64,000 nt of DNA from Clostridium sp. 'deep sea'. GTDB taxonomy: Bacteria; Bacillota; UBA994; PWPR01. This document shows, one piece after another, positions 37,999 to 47,972 of the stretch. The notes beneath the pieces were generated by a model, which had not been told where the DNA came from, searched no databases, and was given only the letters and a program-made list of their open reading frames with translations. Position numbers and translations under genes: made by a program. The DNA lies in contig NZ_CP063353.1 in assembly GCF_014931565.1 (NCBI RefSeq), positions 2,914,001-2,978,000 of the forward strand. The letters run 5' to 3'. How positions within the stretch are numbered: the stretch's first letter is position 1; every line of letters starts with the position of its first letter.

Positions 37999-38460
37999 GT
38001 GATTAGCATCGATACAGCATGGCAATTTATTTCTATCATAAGCCTATTAGTTACCGGATTAGTAGTAGCATTTATACATGATATTTATAGAGCACTTATC
38101 AAAGCAATGCGTATTAAAGGTATTGTATTTGCTGTTGCAGAAATTATCTTTGCCTTTGTAGTTTTTATTTTTGTAAGCGCTGTTATGGTTTGGTTAACAT
38201 CAGGAACTTTAAGGCCTATCTATCTTATCTCAATTATTGTTGGAATTATTTTCTATTATTTAATTTGGGGTAAGAGGATTCAAAATGTTCTTAAGAGATT
38301 TATAATAATGTTAAAGAGAGTGGTCTTTAAAATTGTTGGCTTTATAGTGAGAGTTTGTTACGTTATAGGTCGAATAATAACTTGGCCCCTCGAGGCAGTT
38401 TTTAAAATTACTACTTGCATTGCTAATGGTTTTACCTGTATTATGAAAATAAAGAGATAA
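37999..38460 (+). CDS. yabQ: Spore cortex protein YabQ
   Basis: 153 residues, hydrophobic, with about four membrane helices (about 7-25, 42-66, 73-90, 106-125). TAWQFISIISLLVTGLVVAFIHDIYRAL is the YabQ N-terminal pattern. YabQ is a mother-cell membrane protein needed for cortex formation. The start is uncertain: GTG 37999 is the first valid codon, yet AGGTGA (37997-38002) around it looks like the ribosome site itself, which would favour ATT 38002 or ATC 38008. Confidence 0.85.
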   Translation: MISIDTAWQFISIISLLVTGLVVAFIHDIYRALIKAMRIKGIVFAVAEIIFAFVVFIFVSAVMVWLTSGTLRPIYLISIIVGIIFYYLIWGKRIQNVLKRFIIMLKRVVFKIVGFIVRVCYVIGRIITWPLEAVFKITTCIANGFTCIMKIKR

Positions 38461-38490
38461 CTAGCTAAATACTACATAGGATGATATGAA

Positions 38491-38871
38491 ATGCGAAAGA
38501 AAAATTCTCGCCCCAAAAAAGTTTATTCACGGGCAAAGTTAAGGGGACAAAAGGTCTCTGGATTAAAAAAATCAAAGAAACCAAAAAATAAGTATAAAAG
38601 GATTTTAGCTGCAGGAGTAATTCTGGTGGCTATCTTATTCTGTGGAAAAATGTTCTTAATGCAAAGGACACAATTGAATTCCTTATTGTCTCAAAAGAAA
38701 GAGTTAGAGACTGAAATAGCTGGTATACAAGAAAATACAGCCGAGCTTCATCAAGAGGTTAGTAAACTCGATGATCCCGAATATATTAAGATCGTTGCCA
38801 GAAAAGAGTATGGAATGGTAGGCAAAGAAGATAAAGTTTTTGTACCAGCAAGAACCTCAAAAGAAAGATAA
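38491..38871 (+). CDS. divIC: Septum formation initiator DivIC/FtsB family
   Basis: 126 residues. A lysine- and arginine-rich cytoplasmic N-terminus (about 1-37), one membrane helix (about 38-57), a coiled coil (about 60-97; SQKKELETEIAGIQENTAELHQEV) and the conserved C-terminal DPEYIKIVARKEYGMV. It joins FtsL and DivIB in the divisome. In the same order after yabQ as in Bacillus. Confidence 0.93.
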   Translation: MRKKNSRPKKVYSRAKLRGQKVSGLKKSKKPKNKYKRILAAGVILVAILFCGKMFLMQRTQLNSLLSQKKELETEIAGIQENTAELHQEVSKLDDPEYIKIVARKEYGMVGKEDKVFVPARTSKER

Positions 38872-38875
38872 AGAT

Positions 38876-39793
38876 ATGAGATATAGTGTAATAGATTGTG
38901 GAAGTAATTCATTTAGAATGGTAGTTGTAGAGGTAATAAATAATAAAATAGTGGAATTATATAGAGACTTAAAGATGGTTCAGCTAGGAGCTGATTTAAC
39001 AGCCTCTGGTGGCATTATTAATAAGGACACTGAAGAAAGATGCATTTTGGCACTACAAGAGTTTAAAAATATGGCAATAAACTATGCCTGTCAGGAGATT
39101 TATTGTGTAGGTACAAGTGCCTTAAGGTCTGCTAGTAACTCTTTAGACTTTTGCCAAGCTGTATCATTTAAAACAGGAATAAATATTAAAGTAATTAGAG
39201 GCGAACAAGAGGCTTGGTACAGTTATTGTGGTGCAACAGAAAGCAAAAAGCTAATCGCAGGTGTAGCAGTGTTAGATATTGGTGGTGGCAGTACCGAAGT
39301 TGCCATAACTACTAAAGAAAAAATACTTAGCTCTAGTATAAAAGCTGGATCAGTGCGTTTAACCAATATGTTTGCTGATAATAACAAGCAAATTCAGCTA
39401 AACGAATTTCTAAAACTCAAACAATATGTGAAAGACTTATGGCATAGTTACTGGAATAACAAAAAACTGCCTATAAGCCGTTTTATAGGGGTTGCCGGTA
39501 CAATAACTACATTATCTGCTATAAAGCTTAAAATGGAGCAATATGAGCCAAACAGAATAAACGGTTCATCATTAACTTATAATCAAATCTTGGGTTTATA
39601 TAATAAATTAAATGATCTTACTGTAGAACAACGGTTAAAGCTAACTGGCTTAAAATCTAAAAAGAGAGCCGAAATAATTGTTGCGGGAACGGCAATTTTA
39701 TTAGCAACCTTAGAGTATTGGCAGCAGAGTGAGTTAGAGATTAGAGACAATTCTTTATTGCAAGGTGTGATTTTTGATAAAATTATTAAATAA
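38876..39793 (+). CDS. Ppx/GppA-type phosphatase
   Basis: 305 residues from ATG 38876. Actin-like ATPase fold motifs: VIDCGSNSFRMVV at the start, GTSALRSASNS, RGEQEAW, and LDIGGGSTEV. Single-domain members hydrolyse inorganic polyphosphate and/or pppGpp; which one cannot be read. The frame is open upstream inside divIC, but MRYSVIDCGSN is the family start, 4 bp after the divIC stop. Confidence 0.9.
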   Translation: MRYSVIDCGSNSFRMVVVEVINNKIVELYRDLKMVQLGADLTASGGIINKDTEERCILALQEFKNMAINYACQEIYCVGTSALRSASNSLDFCQAVSFKTGINIKVIRGEQEAWYSYCGATESKKLIAGVAVLDIGGGSTEVAITTKEKILSSSIKAGSVRLTNMFADNNKQIQLNEFLKLKQYVKDLWHSYWNNKKLPISRFIGVAGTITTLSAIKLKMEQYEPNRINGSSLTYNQILGLYNKLNDLTVEQRLKLTGLKSKKRAEIIVAGTAILLATLEYWQQSELEIRDNSLLQGVIFDKIIK

Positions 39794-39797
39794 ATTA

Positions 39798-39826
39798 TTG
39801 ACAAGGCTATAATCCTATGTTATATT
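39798..39826 (+). promoter_or_regulatory. Promoter of the tRNA pair
   Basis: TTGACA (39798-39803), 17 bp, TATATT (39821-39826). Full -35 and near-consensus -10, 44 bp before the first tRNA. Confidence 0.8.
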
Positions 39827-39869
39827 ATAACTCGTCACTGAAAGCGTAACGCTGATGGGCATAAAACAT

Positions 39870-39945
<76 letters not shown>

Positions 39946-39952
39946 AAAACAA

Positions 39953-40029
39953 GGTGGCGTAGCTCAGCTGGCTAGAGCATTCGGTTCATACCCGAAAGGT
40001 CACTGGTTCGACTCCAGTCGCCACCACCA
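39953..40029 (+). tRNA. Elongator tRNA-Met (CAT)
   Basis: 77-nt gene with encoded CCA. Acceptor GGTGGCG/CGCCACC is fully paired and the anticodon stem is TCGG-TTCATAC-CCGA, unlike the initiator. Anticodon CAT at 39987-39989. A tRNA-Ile(CAT) read by TilS would look similar, but the stem sequence favours Met. Co-transcribed with the initiator tRNA 7 bp upstream. Confidence 0.88.
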
Positions 40030-40033
40030 CAAT

Positions 40034-40057
40034 ACTTGCTTTGGCAAGTTTTTTTTA
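40034..40057 (+). terminator. Terminator of the tRNA operon
   Basis: ACTTGC-TTTG-GCAAGT followed by T8. Confidence 0.9.
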
Positions 40058-40124
40058 ATTACGAATTAAAAAATAACAATAGCTTTTTTTCGAAGAAAAT
40101 AAAGAACATTATTGTAAATATGTT

Positions 40125-40149
40125 AGAATTGCGTTGCAATTCTTTTTTT
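40125..40149 (+). terminator. Orphan terminator
   Basis: AGAATTGC-GTT-GCAATTCT plus T7. About 70 bp after the tRNA terminator; could be a back-up for it. Confidence 0.8.
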
Positions 40150-40458
40150 GTTTAAACGGTATTTCACAGAAAAGATCCATGTAGGGGATGTTCTTGTGTT
40201 ATTCCGTGATTAGCATTACGTAACCTACCATTATACCTCTCACAAAAGAAGTCTGGCCTATCTCACGGTGGGGTCTGGCCTCAATCTGATTAACTCCACC
40301 TTAATCTTAGTGTAACATTAAGGCGAAAGAAATAACTATCTTATCAGCAAGAGATCTGAACCCTGCTGTAATAGATGTTTGTTAAAACACAGAGCATACT
40401 CAAAATCTAATCCGCAGAAACGACTTTGCTACATAGTGCTAAAGTGATTTTGCAAAAT

Positions 40459-40525
40459 CCGTCGAAATCTTCTTAACCAGCCAAGACATATTTCAACACC
40501 TTGTGCATATATGCGGTATTATAAT
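40459..40525 (+). promoter_or_regulatory. Putative Spo0A-controlled promoter of spoIIE
   Basis: CGTCGAA (40460-40466) and TTCAACA (40492-40498) each match the Spo0A box TGTCGAA/TTCGACA at six of seven positions. The second overlaps a -35-like TTCAAC that lies 22 bp from TATAAT (40520-40525). Over-long spacing with 0A boxes at the -35 is known for B. subtilis spoIIE and spoIIG. If it is used, transcription starts near 40532. Confidence 0.45.
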
Positions 40526-40574
40526 CAAAATACAGAAAATGTAATAAAAGAGGCTCTGGAGGGGTTGAGGTTTT

Positions 40575-42901
40575 TGAATCAAATTAGTCATAACTTTAGG
40601 AAAAGAGACTTCTTTAAAAAATATATGAAACCCTTTATAAAGCTCAATAAAAATGTTGTATCAACTGTGTCATATACAGATTTCATTATTTTTATTGGTG
40701 CTATTCTAATAGCCCGTAATGAAAGCTTCACAGCTACCTTAGGAATGGTAAGTGCTCTTTGGGCAACCTTGGTTATTCTTAAGTACAAATATTTAATTCC
40801 TATTTTCTTAGGGGCTTCAATTGGTTTAGGTAGTACTGGTAATACCAAAGCTATAATCGGTTTTTGGGCATTTTGCATGTGCTTTAGTATTTTAAAAAAG
40901 CTTAAAATAAAAAAAAAATCAATCCCAAAAGCGTTTTTAGTAGTTGTTAGTGCCGTAATTGCATACTCTATTAAAGTTTTGGGTGATATTCATGTAATTC
41001 ATCTTCCTATTTATGTGTTATCAACTTTATTTTTAACTCAAATTTTTTTTATTGCTCTAAACGATAGTGTTCTTAAAATAACTAAATACAGCAATAATGA
41101 TTGGCGTTTAATATGCAAAATAATATTTTTAGCTGCTGCCATAAGTGGGGTAGGTCCCCTAGTAATCTTAAATCTTTCTGTGGTCAATATTATTAAGTTC
41201 CTAAGTATTATGATTGTAGCTCAAGCAGGTTGTTATCCTGCAGCTTTGCTTGGAATAGTATTAGGAAGTGGATTATTATCTGGATCATTTAATGCAATAT
41301 CTGCAGGACAAGCCTGTTTTTTAGGTTTTATCTTGGGAGTTTGTAAGGATTACTCTAAACTTACATACGTAGCAGTTGCTATAGCCTCCAATATAATATG
41401 GTTGAATCAAGGTAGTTTTATGGATATAAAAATTTCCCTATTAGAAATGACTTTAGCTAGTATTATTTGGCTAGTTATTAAAAAATTTATGCCTAAGAGT
41501 TTAATCTTTGAGCCTTTTAAAACAAGCCCTATACCTGTTAAAGAAAAACCCCAAAAAGTAGAAGATAGTTGGGTGCAAATAGCGCAGGTATGTGATGAAA
41601 TTGCTGTAGTTTTAAGCACTTCTGAATATGAGCCTATAGAAAACACCCATCTGTTACAAATAATTGAATGGACAGGGGTATCTTTATGTCAAAACTGTGC
41701 GTATTATGAGCAATGTTGGTCACAGGATTTATTTTTAACCTATCATAAATGGAAAGACTTTTTAATAAGTCTCGATCAAAATAAAGATAATATCAATAGT
41801 ATTTATCAGGTATTGCCTCAACATTGTCCTAGTAAAAATAAGCTTGTTGATGTCTTTGATCAACACTTAAACTTAATTAGAGTAGAACTTTTTTGGCGAA
41901 ATAAACTACAAGAGTGTAGTAGCCTAGCTGTTGATAGATTAAGTGATTTTTCTGATATGGCAAGGTCTTTAGCCACCGGTTCAAACCAAAAAAAAGAGCT
42001 TGAAAAAGAATTAATAGCTCAAATAAAAAGAGAGTTACAGGAACAAGCAGTTAACCTTAATAAAATAAATATACGCTGTAACAATAGAAAGAGGATAATA
42101 AGTTTAACTATGGGTTCTTGTTATGATTATAAATCTTGTTCTAATATAATAGTACCTACAGTAAACAAAATTATAGGTGGAAAACTTGTAAATAGCTTGT
42201 ATAACTGCTCTAAACATACTAAAAGCTTATCATGTAGTTGCGAACTAGAATATGCCCCATCAGTGGAGGTTGAGTATGGAGTAGCTAGCTTATCTCCTAG
42301 TGGTATATCAGGTGATTCTTACTGGCTAGATCATTTAACTGATGGACGATTTATAGCGTTATTAAGTGATGGTATGGGTAGCGGATATGTTGCCCGTAAA
42401 GATAGTAAGTACGCCATAGATTTGCTGCAAAAACTCCTTAAAACAGGCTTAGATATTAAAAGCCTTATTAAACTACTAAATACAGCGTTAGCTTTAGGAA
42501 TACAACAGGACTCTTTTGTTACAATAGATGGTGTTTTAGTAGATTGCTTTAAAGGCTGTGCTCAATTAATAAAAATTGGTGCAAGTTACACCTGTTTAAA
42601 AAGAGATAGAGATGTTAAACTTTGGAAATCATCAACCTTGCCAGTAGGAGTGTTTCCAGAGATAGATATAGACCAGTATGATATAAGTCTGCAAAAAGAT
42701 GATATTCTAATAATGTTATCTGATGGTATTGTAGATAATCAAAGAATTGTAGACAGCGAAAAATGGCTAATAAACATTATAAAAGAATTGCCTAAAATTA
42801 CTGCAAATGAAATAGCAGACTACATAATTAAAATAGCAAAGCGTCATTGTAATGTTGAAATAAAAGATGACATGACCGTAGTAGTACTTAAAATTGTTTA
42901 A
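40575..42901 (+). CDS. spoIIE: Stage II sporulation protein E
   Basis: About 775 residues. A basic N-terminal tail, then about ten membrane helices (residues about 35-300), a central regulatory region and a C-terminal PP2C phosphatase domain (about 575-775; ALLSDGMGSGYVARKDS, LIMLSDGIVDN, DDMTVVVLKI with the metal aspartates). SpoIIE dephosphorylates SpoIIAA-P to activate sigma-F in the forespore. TTG 40575 is preferred: GGAGGGG (40557-40565 region) lies upstream, and ATG 40511 has no ribosome site and would lie before the predicted transcription start. tilS-hpt-ftsH follow as in Bacillus. Confidence 0.88.
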
Positions 42902-42948
42902 TCTTTGACTATAACGGTATTCCGTTGATAGCTCATTCCTCCATACTT

Positions 42949-42975
42949 GGCACCATAAGGGTGCCTTTTTTTTTG
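42949..42975 (+). terminator. Terminator of spoIIE
   Basis: GGCAC-CATAAGG-GTGCC followed by T9, about 50 bp after the stop. Confidence 0.85.
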
Positions 42976-43088
42976 TTTTGAGGAGATTATAAGCCAACTA
43001 TTTAATTTAGCAGATTTTTTAATTAAATAAAGTATTGATTTAGCATAATAAAGTAGATAATATAATAAACAACAAAAGGGGTGAAGTA

Positions 43089-44507
43089 ATGTCCACACAT
43101 AAGTATCATGAATTCATTAAAATGCTAACAAATACATATCAGTGGCCAAGTGGTAAGACCCTAATAGTAGCAATAAGTGGAGGTCCTGATTCTACTTGTG
43201 CCATGAGGGTCTTGCATGACTTAGCCCTAAATCATGATTTTAAACTGCACTTAGCACATCTCGACCATTGTTTACGGGGTGAGCATTCGGATAAAGATGC
43301 CGAGTATGTGAAATCATTAGCACACATGTTTAAATGGGATTACACTATAGAAAAAGCTAATCTTAATCTCATTTACGAAGAAACTCAGGGATCTATGCAA
43401 CAGGTATGTCGTGATGTGAGAATGAAATTTTTGCAAAGAGTTGCTAAAAAAGTTAAAGCCTTTGGCATAGCTTTTGGCCATAATAAAGGTGACCAAGCTG
43501 AGACTATTTTACAGCACTTAATTAGGGGTAGTGGTCTTGCAGGATTAACTGGAATGCAAATAATTGAAAAAAATAACGACAAATTAGCAATAATTCGACC
43601 CTTAATTCAAAAAACTAGGGGTGAAATACTTGAAATGCTGGATGCTTTTCAGTTAACATATCGACAGGATGCTTCAAATAAAACAGATAAGTACCAGAGA
43701 AACCATATTAGACACAATTTAATACCTTTTATCGAGGATAACTATAATCCACAAGTAATTGATAGAATTTCAGATATGAGCAAAGTACTTAAGCAGGATG
43801 AAGACTACTTAAATGAACAGGCTTTACTGCTTGCTCAACGAGCATTAAAAGAAACACCAAAAGCAGTAGTAGTTGAAATTGAAATATTGAAATCAATCCA
43901 CTTAGCTTTATGTACTAGAGTAATGAGATATGCTTATCGTTTATTAACTGGCACAACAGACAACCTAAGTTTTGAGCATAGTTTAAAACTTAGTAAGTTA
44001 ATAAATTCTCGCCATGGTGATTCAATATCATTGCCCAAAGAGGTTACTTGTGAGAAAGTGTATGATAGGTTATATTTATATTATAAAGACAACTGGAATG
44101 AAAGCGTTAACTTATCGAGCATAGCTATTGAATCCCCAACAACAATAGAATTGCCAGACAATAAATATCTTAAAATTGAAATTAAAGACTATAATCATAG
44201 TGAGGCATATAAGCTTAAACTAAGAGATGTAGCTTATTTTGATTTAGATAAAGTTGCTATGCCAATAATAGCAAGAACTAGACAAAATGGTGATAAATTC
44301 TTTCCGGAGGGGGCGCCTGGTAAAAAAAAGCTTAAAGATTTTTTTATAGATAAAAAAATACCTAAAAATTCACGTAATCATTTGGTTTTAATTGTCGATA
44401 ATAGTGGTAAAATACTTTGGATAACAGGTTTAAGAAGAAGCCAATATGCAAAAATAACCAATAAAACTAAAAAAGTTTTGGCTTTGAGGATAATGGAGGG
44501 AGAATAG
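43089..44507 (+). CDS. tilS: tRNA(Ile)-lysidine synthase
   Basis: 472 residues. N-terminal PP-loop ATPase motif SGGPDS (residues 30-35) and HLDHCLRGEHSDKDAEYVK, then the TilS substrate domain and a C-terminal domain (GDKFFPEGAPGKKKLKDFFIDKKIP). It converts C34 of tRNA-Ile(CAT) to lysidine so that it reads AUA. AAAGGGGTGAAG precedes ATG 43089. It is followed without a gap by hpt. Confidence 0.95.
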   Translation: MSTHKYHEFIKMLTNTYQWPSGKTLIVAISGGPDSTCAMRVLHDLALNHDFKLHLAHLDHCLRGEHSDKDAEYVKSLAHMFKWDYTIEKANLNLIYEETQGSMQQVCRDVRMKFLQRVAKKVKAFGIAFGHNKGDQAETILQHLIRGSGLAGLTGMQIIEKNNDKLAIIRPLIQKTRGEILEMLDAFQLTYRQDASNKTDKYQRNHIRHNLIPFIEDNYNPQVIDRISDMSKVLKQDEDYLNEQALLLAQRALKETPKAVVVEIEILKSIHLALCTRVMRYAYRLLTGTTDNLSFEHSLKLSKLINSRHGDSISLPKEVTCEKVYDRLYLYYKDNWNESVNLSSIAIESPTTIELPDNKYLKIEIKDYNHSEAYKLKLRDVAYFDLDKVAMPIIARTRQNGDKFFPEGAPGKKKLKDFFIDKKIPKNSRNHLVLIVDNSGKILWITGLRRSQYAKITNKTKKVLALRIMEGE

Positions 44508-45044
44508 TTGGACAATAGTATTAAGTATGTAATGTACAGCGAAGAACAAATAAAAAAAAGAGTAAGCGAGATAGCAGCCCAAATAAGTGTTGATTATCAA
44601 AGCAAAGATGTATTACTCGTATGTGTATTAAGGGGTTCAATAATTTTCACTGCTGATTTGATTAGAGAAATAAGTATTCCTGTAAAGGTAGATACCATTG
44701 CCGTAAGCAGTTATGGAAACTCTACAGAATCAAGTGGTGTAGTGAGATTAATAAAGGACCTCGATGAAACTATTAAAGATGTACATGTTCTTATTGTAGA
44801 AGACATCATTGATAGTGGACTTACCCTTCAATATCTAATTAACATGCTTAAGCAGCGTAATCCGGCATCCGTTAAGGTATGTACTTTATTAGATAAACGC
44901 GAAAGACGTATGTCTAATGTAATTCCAGACTATGCTGGTTTTATAATACCTAATGAATTTGTAATAGGATATGGCATGGATTACGGCGAATATTATAGGC
45001 AGTTGCCTTATATAGGGGTTCTTAAACCAGAGGTATATCAATAA
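44508..45044 (+). CDS. hpt: Hypoxanthine phosphoribosyltransferase
   Basis: 178 residues. VLLVCVLRGSIIFTADLIR near the N-terminus, and the PRPP loop VLIVEDIIDSGLTL. It salvages hypoxanthine and guanine with PRPP. TTG start at the base after the tilS stop, with GGAGGGAGA upstream; the tilS-hpt pair is conserved in Firmicutes. Confidence 0.95.
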   Translation: MDNSIKYVMYSEEQIKKRVSEIAAQISVDYQSKDVLLVCVLRGSIIFTADLIREISIPVKVDTIAVSSYGNSTESSGVVRLIKDLDETIKDVHVLIVEDIIDSGLTLQYLINMLKQRNPASVKVCTLLDKRERRMSNVIPDYAGFIIPNEFVIGYGMDYGEYYRQLPYIGVLKPEVYQ

Positions 45045-45068
45045 TCTGGAATAGTTTTCTAGATGTAA

Positions 45069-45097
45069 TTGAATACACTAAAAACGTATGATACAAT
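45069..45097 (+). promoter_or_regulatory. Promoter of ftsH
   Basis: TTGAAT (45069-45074), 17 bp, TACAAT (45092-45097), about 40 bp before the start codon. Confidence 0.6.
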
Positions 45098-45137
45098 ATA
45101 ATATGATTTTTTGGCAGCAGAGAGGAGGCCAACGTGG

Positions 45138-46958
45138 TTGAATAAACGTGTACGCGCAGCCAGTGTTTATATATTACTAATTATTATTGCTTTATCATTA
45201 ATTAGTTACTTCTCCAATGGCGATGATCAGATTGCTAAACCCGATATTAATACCTTTCAAAAACAGGTAGAAAGCGGTATGGTTAAATCTTTGGTCGTAG
45301 AGGGTAATAATGGTAAAGGTGAGTATGCAGATGGAGCAAAATTTGAAATCTTTCTTCCTGCTGAGGACGAAGAATTAAGACAGCTAATGAAGGCTCATAT
45401 ACCTGACCTTAAATATAGACCTGTTCCTACTGCACCTTGGTGGACTGCTTTACTGACATACTTAATACCATTTGCACTAATCCTAGGTATTTGGTTCTTT
45501 TTCTTTAACCAAACCCAGGGTGGTGGCAATAGAGCTATGTCTTTTGGCAAGAGTAGAGCTAAGCTCCACGAGCAAAATCGTAAACAAGTAACATTTGATG
45601 ATGTTGCGGGTTACGAAGAGGTGAAAGAAGAGTTAATTGAGATTGTAGAGTTCTTAAAGGATTCTCGTCGTTTTATTCAAATGGGAGCTAGAATACCTAA
45701 AGGAGTGCTTTTATTTGGACCTCCAGGTACTGGTAAAACATTCTTAGCAAGAGCAGTTGCTGGTGAAGCAAAAGTACCATTCTTTAGCATTAGTGGTTCT
45801 GACTTTGTTGAGATGTTTGTAGGTGTAGGTGCATCTCGAGTTAGGGATATGTTCGAGAACGCAAAAAAAAGTGCCCCATGTATTTTATTTATTGATGAAA
45901 TTGATGCAGTAGGACGCCATCGTGGAGCTGGTTTAGGTGGAGGGCATGACGAAAGAGAGCAAACCCTTAACCAATTACTTGTGGAGATGGATGGCTTCGA
46001 AATGACAGAAAGAGTCATTGTAATGGCAGCTACTAATAGACCAGATATACTTGACCCTGCATTACTAAGACCTGGACGTTTTGATAGACAAGTAGTTGTT
46101 GGTAAACCAAATATTAAAGAACGAGAAGCAATTCTAAAAATTCATTCAAGAGGTAAACCACTGTCTGATGATGTAGATTTAGAAATACTTGCTCGTAGTA
46201 CCCCAGGATTTACAGCGGCAGATTTAGAGAACTTATTGAATGAGGGCGCTTTGTTTGCTGCCCGTTACCATAAAAACCTAATTGAAATGGTAGATTTAGA
46301 AGAGGCAATAAACAGAGTTTTAGCTGGTCCAGCTAAAAAAGCTCGTGTTGATAGCAAAAAATCTCGTAGAATTGCTGCTTATCATGAGGCTGGGCATGCT
46401 TTAGTGGGCCATTATATGCCCCATATGGATCCTATTCATACAGTCACAATAATTCCTAGAGGTGCTGCAGGTGGTTTTACAGCTGCTTTACCAAAAGAAG
46501 ATACCTTTTTCTACAGCAGAACAGAAATGTTAGAAAGAATAGCATTTGCTTTAGGTGGTAGAATAGCTGAAGCAATTATATTTGATGATATTACAACTGG
46601 TGCTAGTAATGATATTAAACAAGTAAGTGCTATAGCCAGAAGTATGGTTACTGAGTACGGTATGAGTGAAAAATTAGGACCAATTGCTTTTGGTCATCGA
46701 AGCGGAGAAGTATTTTTAGGTAGAGACATTGCTAAAGACCCTAATTATAGTGATGATATAGCAGCATTAATAGATGATGAAGTACACAAGTTAATAGAAG
46801 TAGGTTATAAACAAGCCGAAAAAGTACTTCAAGACCATATTGATGAATTACATGCAGTTGCTAAAGAGTTACTTGATAAAGAGACTCTTAAAGCAGAACA
46901 GTTTGGAGAATTAGTAGGAGAAAGACCTCAAATTCAAAATAAATATCTACAAGATTAG
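45138..46958 (+). CDS. ftsH: ATP-dependent membrane zinc protease FtsH
   Basis: 606 residues from TTG 45138, chosen because AGGAGG (45123-45128) is 9 bp upstream; the frame is open to 45111 but that would put the ribosome site inside the gene. Two membrane helices (about 10-26, 103-123) flank a small extracytoplasmic domain. AAA+ domain with GPPGTGKT (194-201), the Walker B region [12 protein letters not shown], and the SRH; peptidase zinc motif HEAGH (about 416-420). It degrades membrane and regulatory proteins. Confidence 0.96.
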   Translation: MNKRVRAASVYILLIIIALSLISYFSNGDDQIAKPDINTFQKQVESGMVKSLVVEGNNGKGEYADGAKFEIFLPAEDEELRQLMKAHIPDLKYRPVPTAPWWTALLTYLIPFALILGIWFFFFNQTQGGGNRAMSFGKSRAKLHEQNRKQVTFDDVAGYEEVKEELIEIVEFLKDSRRFIQMGARIPKGVLLFGPPGTGKTFLARAVAGEAKVPFFSISGSDFVEMFVGVGASRVRDMFENAKKSAPCILFIDEIDAVGRHRGAGLGGGHDEREQTLNQLLVEMDGFEMTERVIVMAATNRPDILDPALLRPGRFDRQVVVGKPNIKEREAILKIHSRGKPLSDDVDLEILARSTPGFTAADLENLLNEGALFAARYHKNLIEMVDLEEAINRVLAGPAKKARVDSKKSRRIAAYHEAGHALVGHYMPHMDPIHTVTIIPRGAAGGFTAALPKEDTFFYSRTEMLERIAFALGGRIAEAIIFDDITTGASNDIKQVSAIARSMVTEYGMSEKLGPIAFGHRSGEVFLGRDIAKDPNYSDDIAALIDDEVHKLIEVGYKQAEKVLQDHIDELHAVAKELLDKETLKAEQFGELVGERPQIQNKYLQD

Positions 46959-46961
46959 CAA

Positions 46962-46987
46962 AAAGCGTCCGTTTGGACGCTTTTTTT
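46962..46987 (+). terminator. Terminator of ftsH
   Basis: AAAGCGTCC-GTTT-GGACGCTTT with a T tract. The 280-bp gap that follows shows only a TATAAT at 47225 ahead of the next gene. Confidence 0.9.
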
Positions 46988-47267
46988 AACATAGCTTTAT
47001 AACGTTAATTTATCATAAAATCCGCGTTAGCCCATCCTGTAACCCAAATTGTTACCCACACCATAATTTATACGTTTTATATAACGTAGTGGAATAAAAT
47101 CGTTACCTTATGAAATTTGTAATGGCAATTATTCAAGCCGCGATACCAAAGGTGAGTCCAGCCCTATGTAAATAAAAAAAATATTAAATTTACGACTAGT
47201 TTTAATCTTAGTAGGATATTCTGATATAATATATATATTCATTATAAAACAACAATGAGGTGAACTC

Positions 47268-47960
47268 ATGGATAAAGCTTTGTCTTTAGAATATACTACA
47301 GTTGAAGTTAAAGGTGAGCAGTATGCTCGAATTCCTATTAAAACACATTTAATATCTCCACAGGACGATATTGTAGATGTAATAGTGAAATACACAAAAG
47401 ACATAATAAAAAGTGATGATATTATATTTGTTAGTGAAAAAGCTACTGCGGCAAGCCAAGGTAGAGCATATCACTTAAAAGATATAAACCCTGGTTGGTG
47501 GGCTAAGTTTTTAGCAAAGTATGTAAAAAAAGTTCCTTGGGGTATTGGTTTAGGTAGCCCTTATACAATGGAAATGGCAATACGTGAGTGTGGTTTACTA
47601 AGAATACTTTTTGCAGCAGGTGTTCATGTAATAAGTAAATACATATTAAGGCGAGAAGGCGACTTTTATCGCGTTGCAGGTATGCAAGCAGCTTTAATTG
47701 ATGGACCTGTAAAGTATGCTCTGCCACCTTTTAATAAAATGGTGGTATTGGGGCCAAAAGATCCAGAAGGGGTAGCTGCAAAAATGGCAGCAGCAGCAGG
47801 AGCAAATGCCTGTATTGTAGATGTTAATGATATTGCTGGAGCCTGGGTTATTGGAGCTTCAAGCGATGTTGACCGAAAAAAAGTGGAAAAGATTATTGAT
47901 GATAATCCATTGGGTCAAACTGATGAGCAAACCCCATTAGGCATAATTCGAAAAATGTAA
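47268..47960 (+). CDS. CofE-like coenzyme F420-0:L-glutamate ligase family protein
   Basis: 230 residues. IPIKTHLISPQDDIVDVIVKYTKDIIKSDDIIFVSEKATAASQGR matches the F420-ligase fold N-terminus (cofE/FbiB), and KKVPWGIGLGSPYTMEMAI and ACIVDVNDIAGAWVIGASS are also family-like. Canonical CofE adds glutamates to F420-0, a methanogen and actinobacterial cofactor. No other F420 gene is in this window, and stand-alone homologues occur in many Clostridia, so the substrate is probably another. GAGGTGAAC precedes the ATG. Followed after 12 bp by a 29-residue ORF. Confidence 0.75.
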   Translation: MDKALSLEYTTVEVKGEQYARIPIKTHLISPQDDIVDVIVKYTKDIIKSDDIIFVSEKATAASQGRAYHLKDINPGWWAKFLAKYVKKVPWGIGLGSPYTMEMAIRECGLLRILFAAGVHVISKYILRREGDFYRVAGMQAALIDGPVKYALPPFNKMVVLGPKDPEGVAAKMAAAAGANACIVDVNDIAGAWVIGASSDVDRKKVEKIIDDNPLGQTDEQTPLGIIRKM

Positions 47961-47972
47961 GGTGGAAAATAA

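Larger units (their letters stand above)
40058..40574. other. Gene-free interval before spoIIE
   Basis: About 517 bp. It holds a second terminator (40125-40149) with no gene before it and, near the right end, a Spo0A-type promoter. In between, 40157-40320 contains GTCTGGCCT twice (40251 and 40270) and, on the minus strand, a 25-codon open stretch reading DRPDFFCERYNGRLRNANHG, which hints at a decayed gene that I cannot name. Nothing else is recognised. Confidence 0.5.

Noticed and set aside
39953-40029. Second CAT tRNA as tRNA-Ile(CAT), substrate of TilS
   Set aside because: Possible because tilS is nearby, but acceptor and anticodon stems look like elongator tRNA-Met; only a tRNA classifier could settle it.
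45111-45137. Longer FtsH start at TTG 45111
   Set aside because: It would place the strong AGGAGG inside the coding region and leaves no ribosome site upstream.
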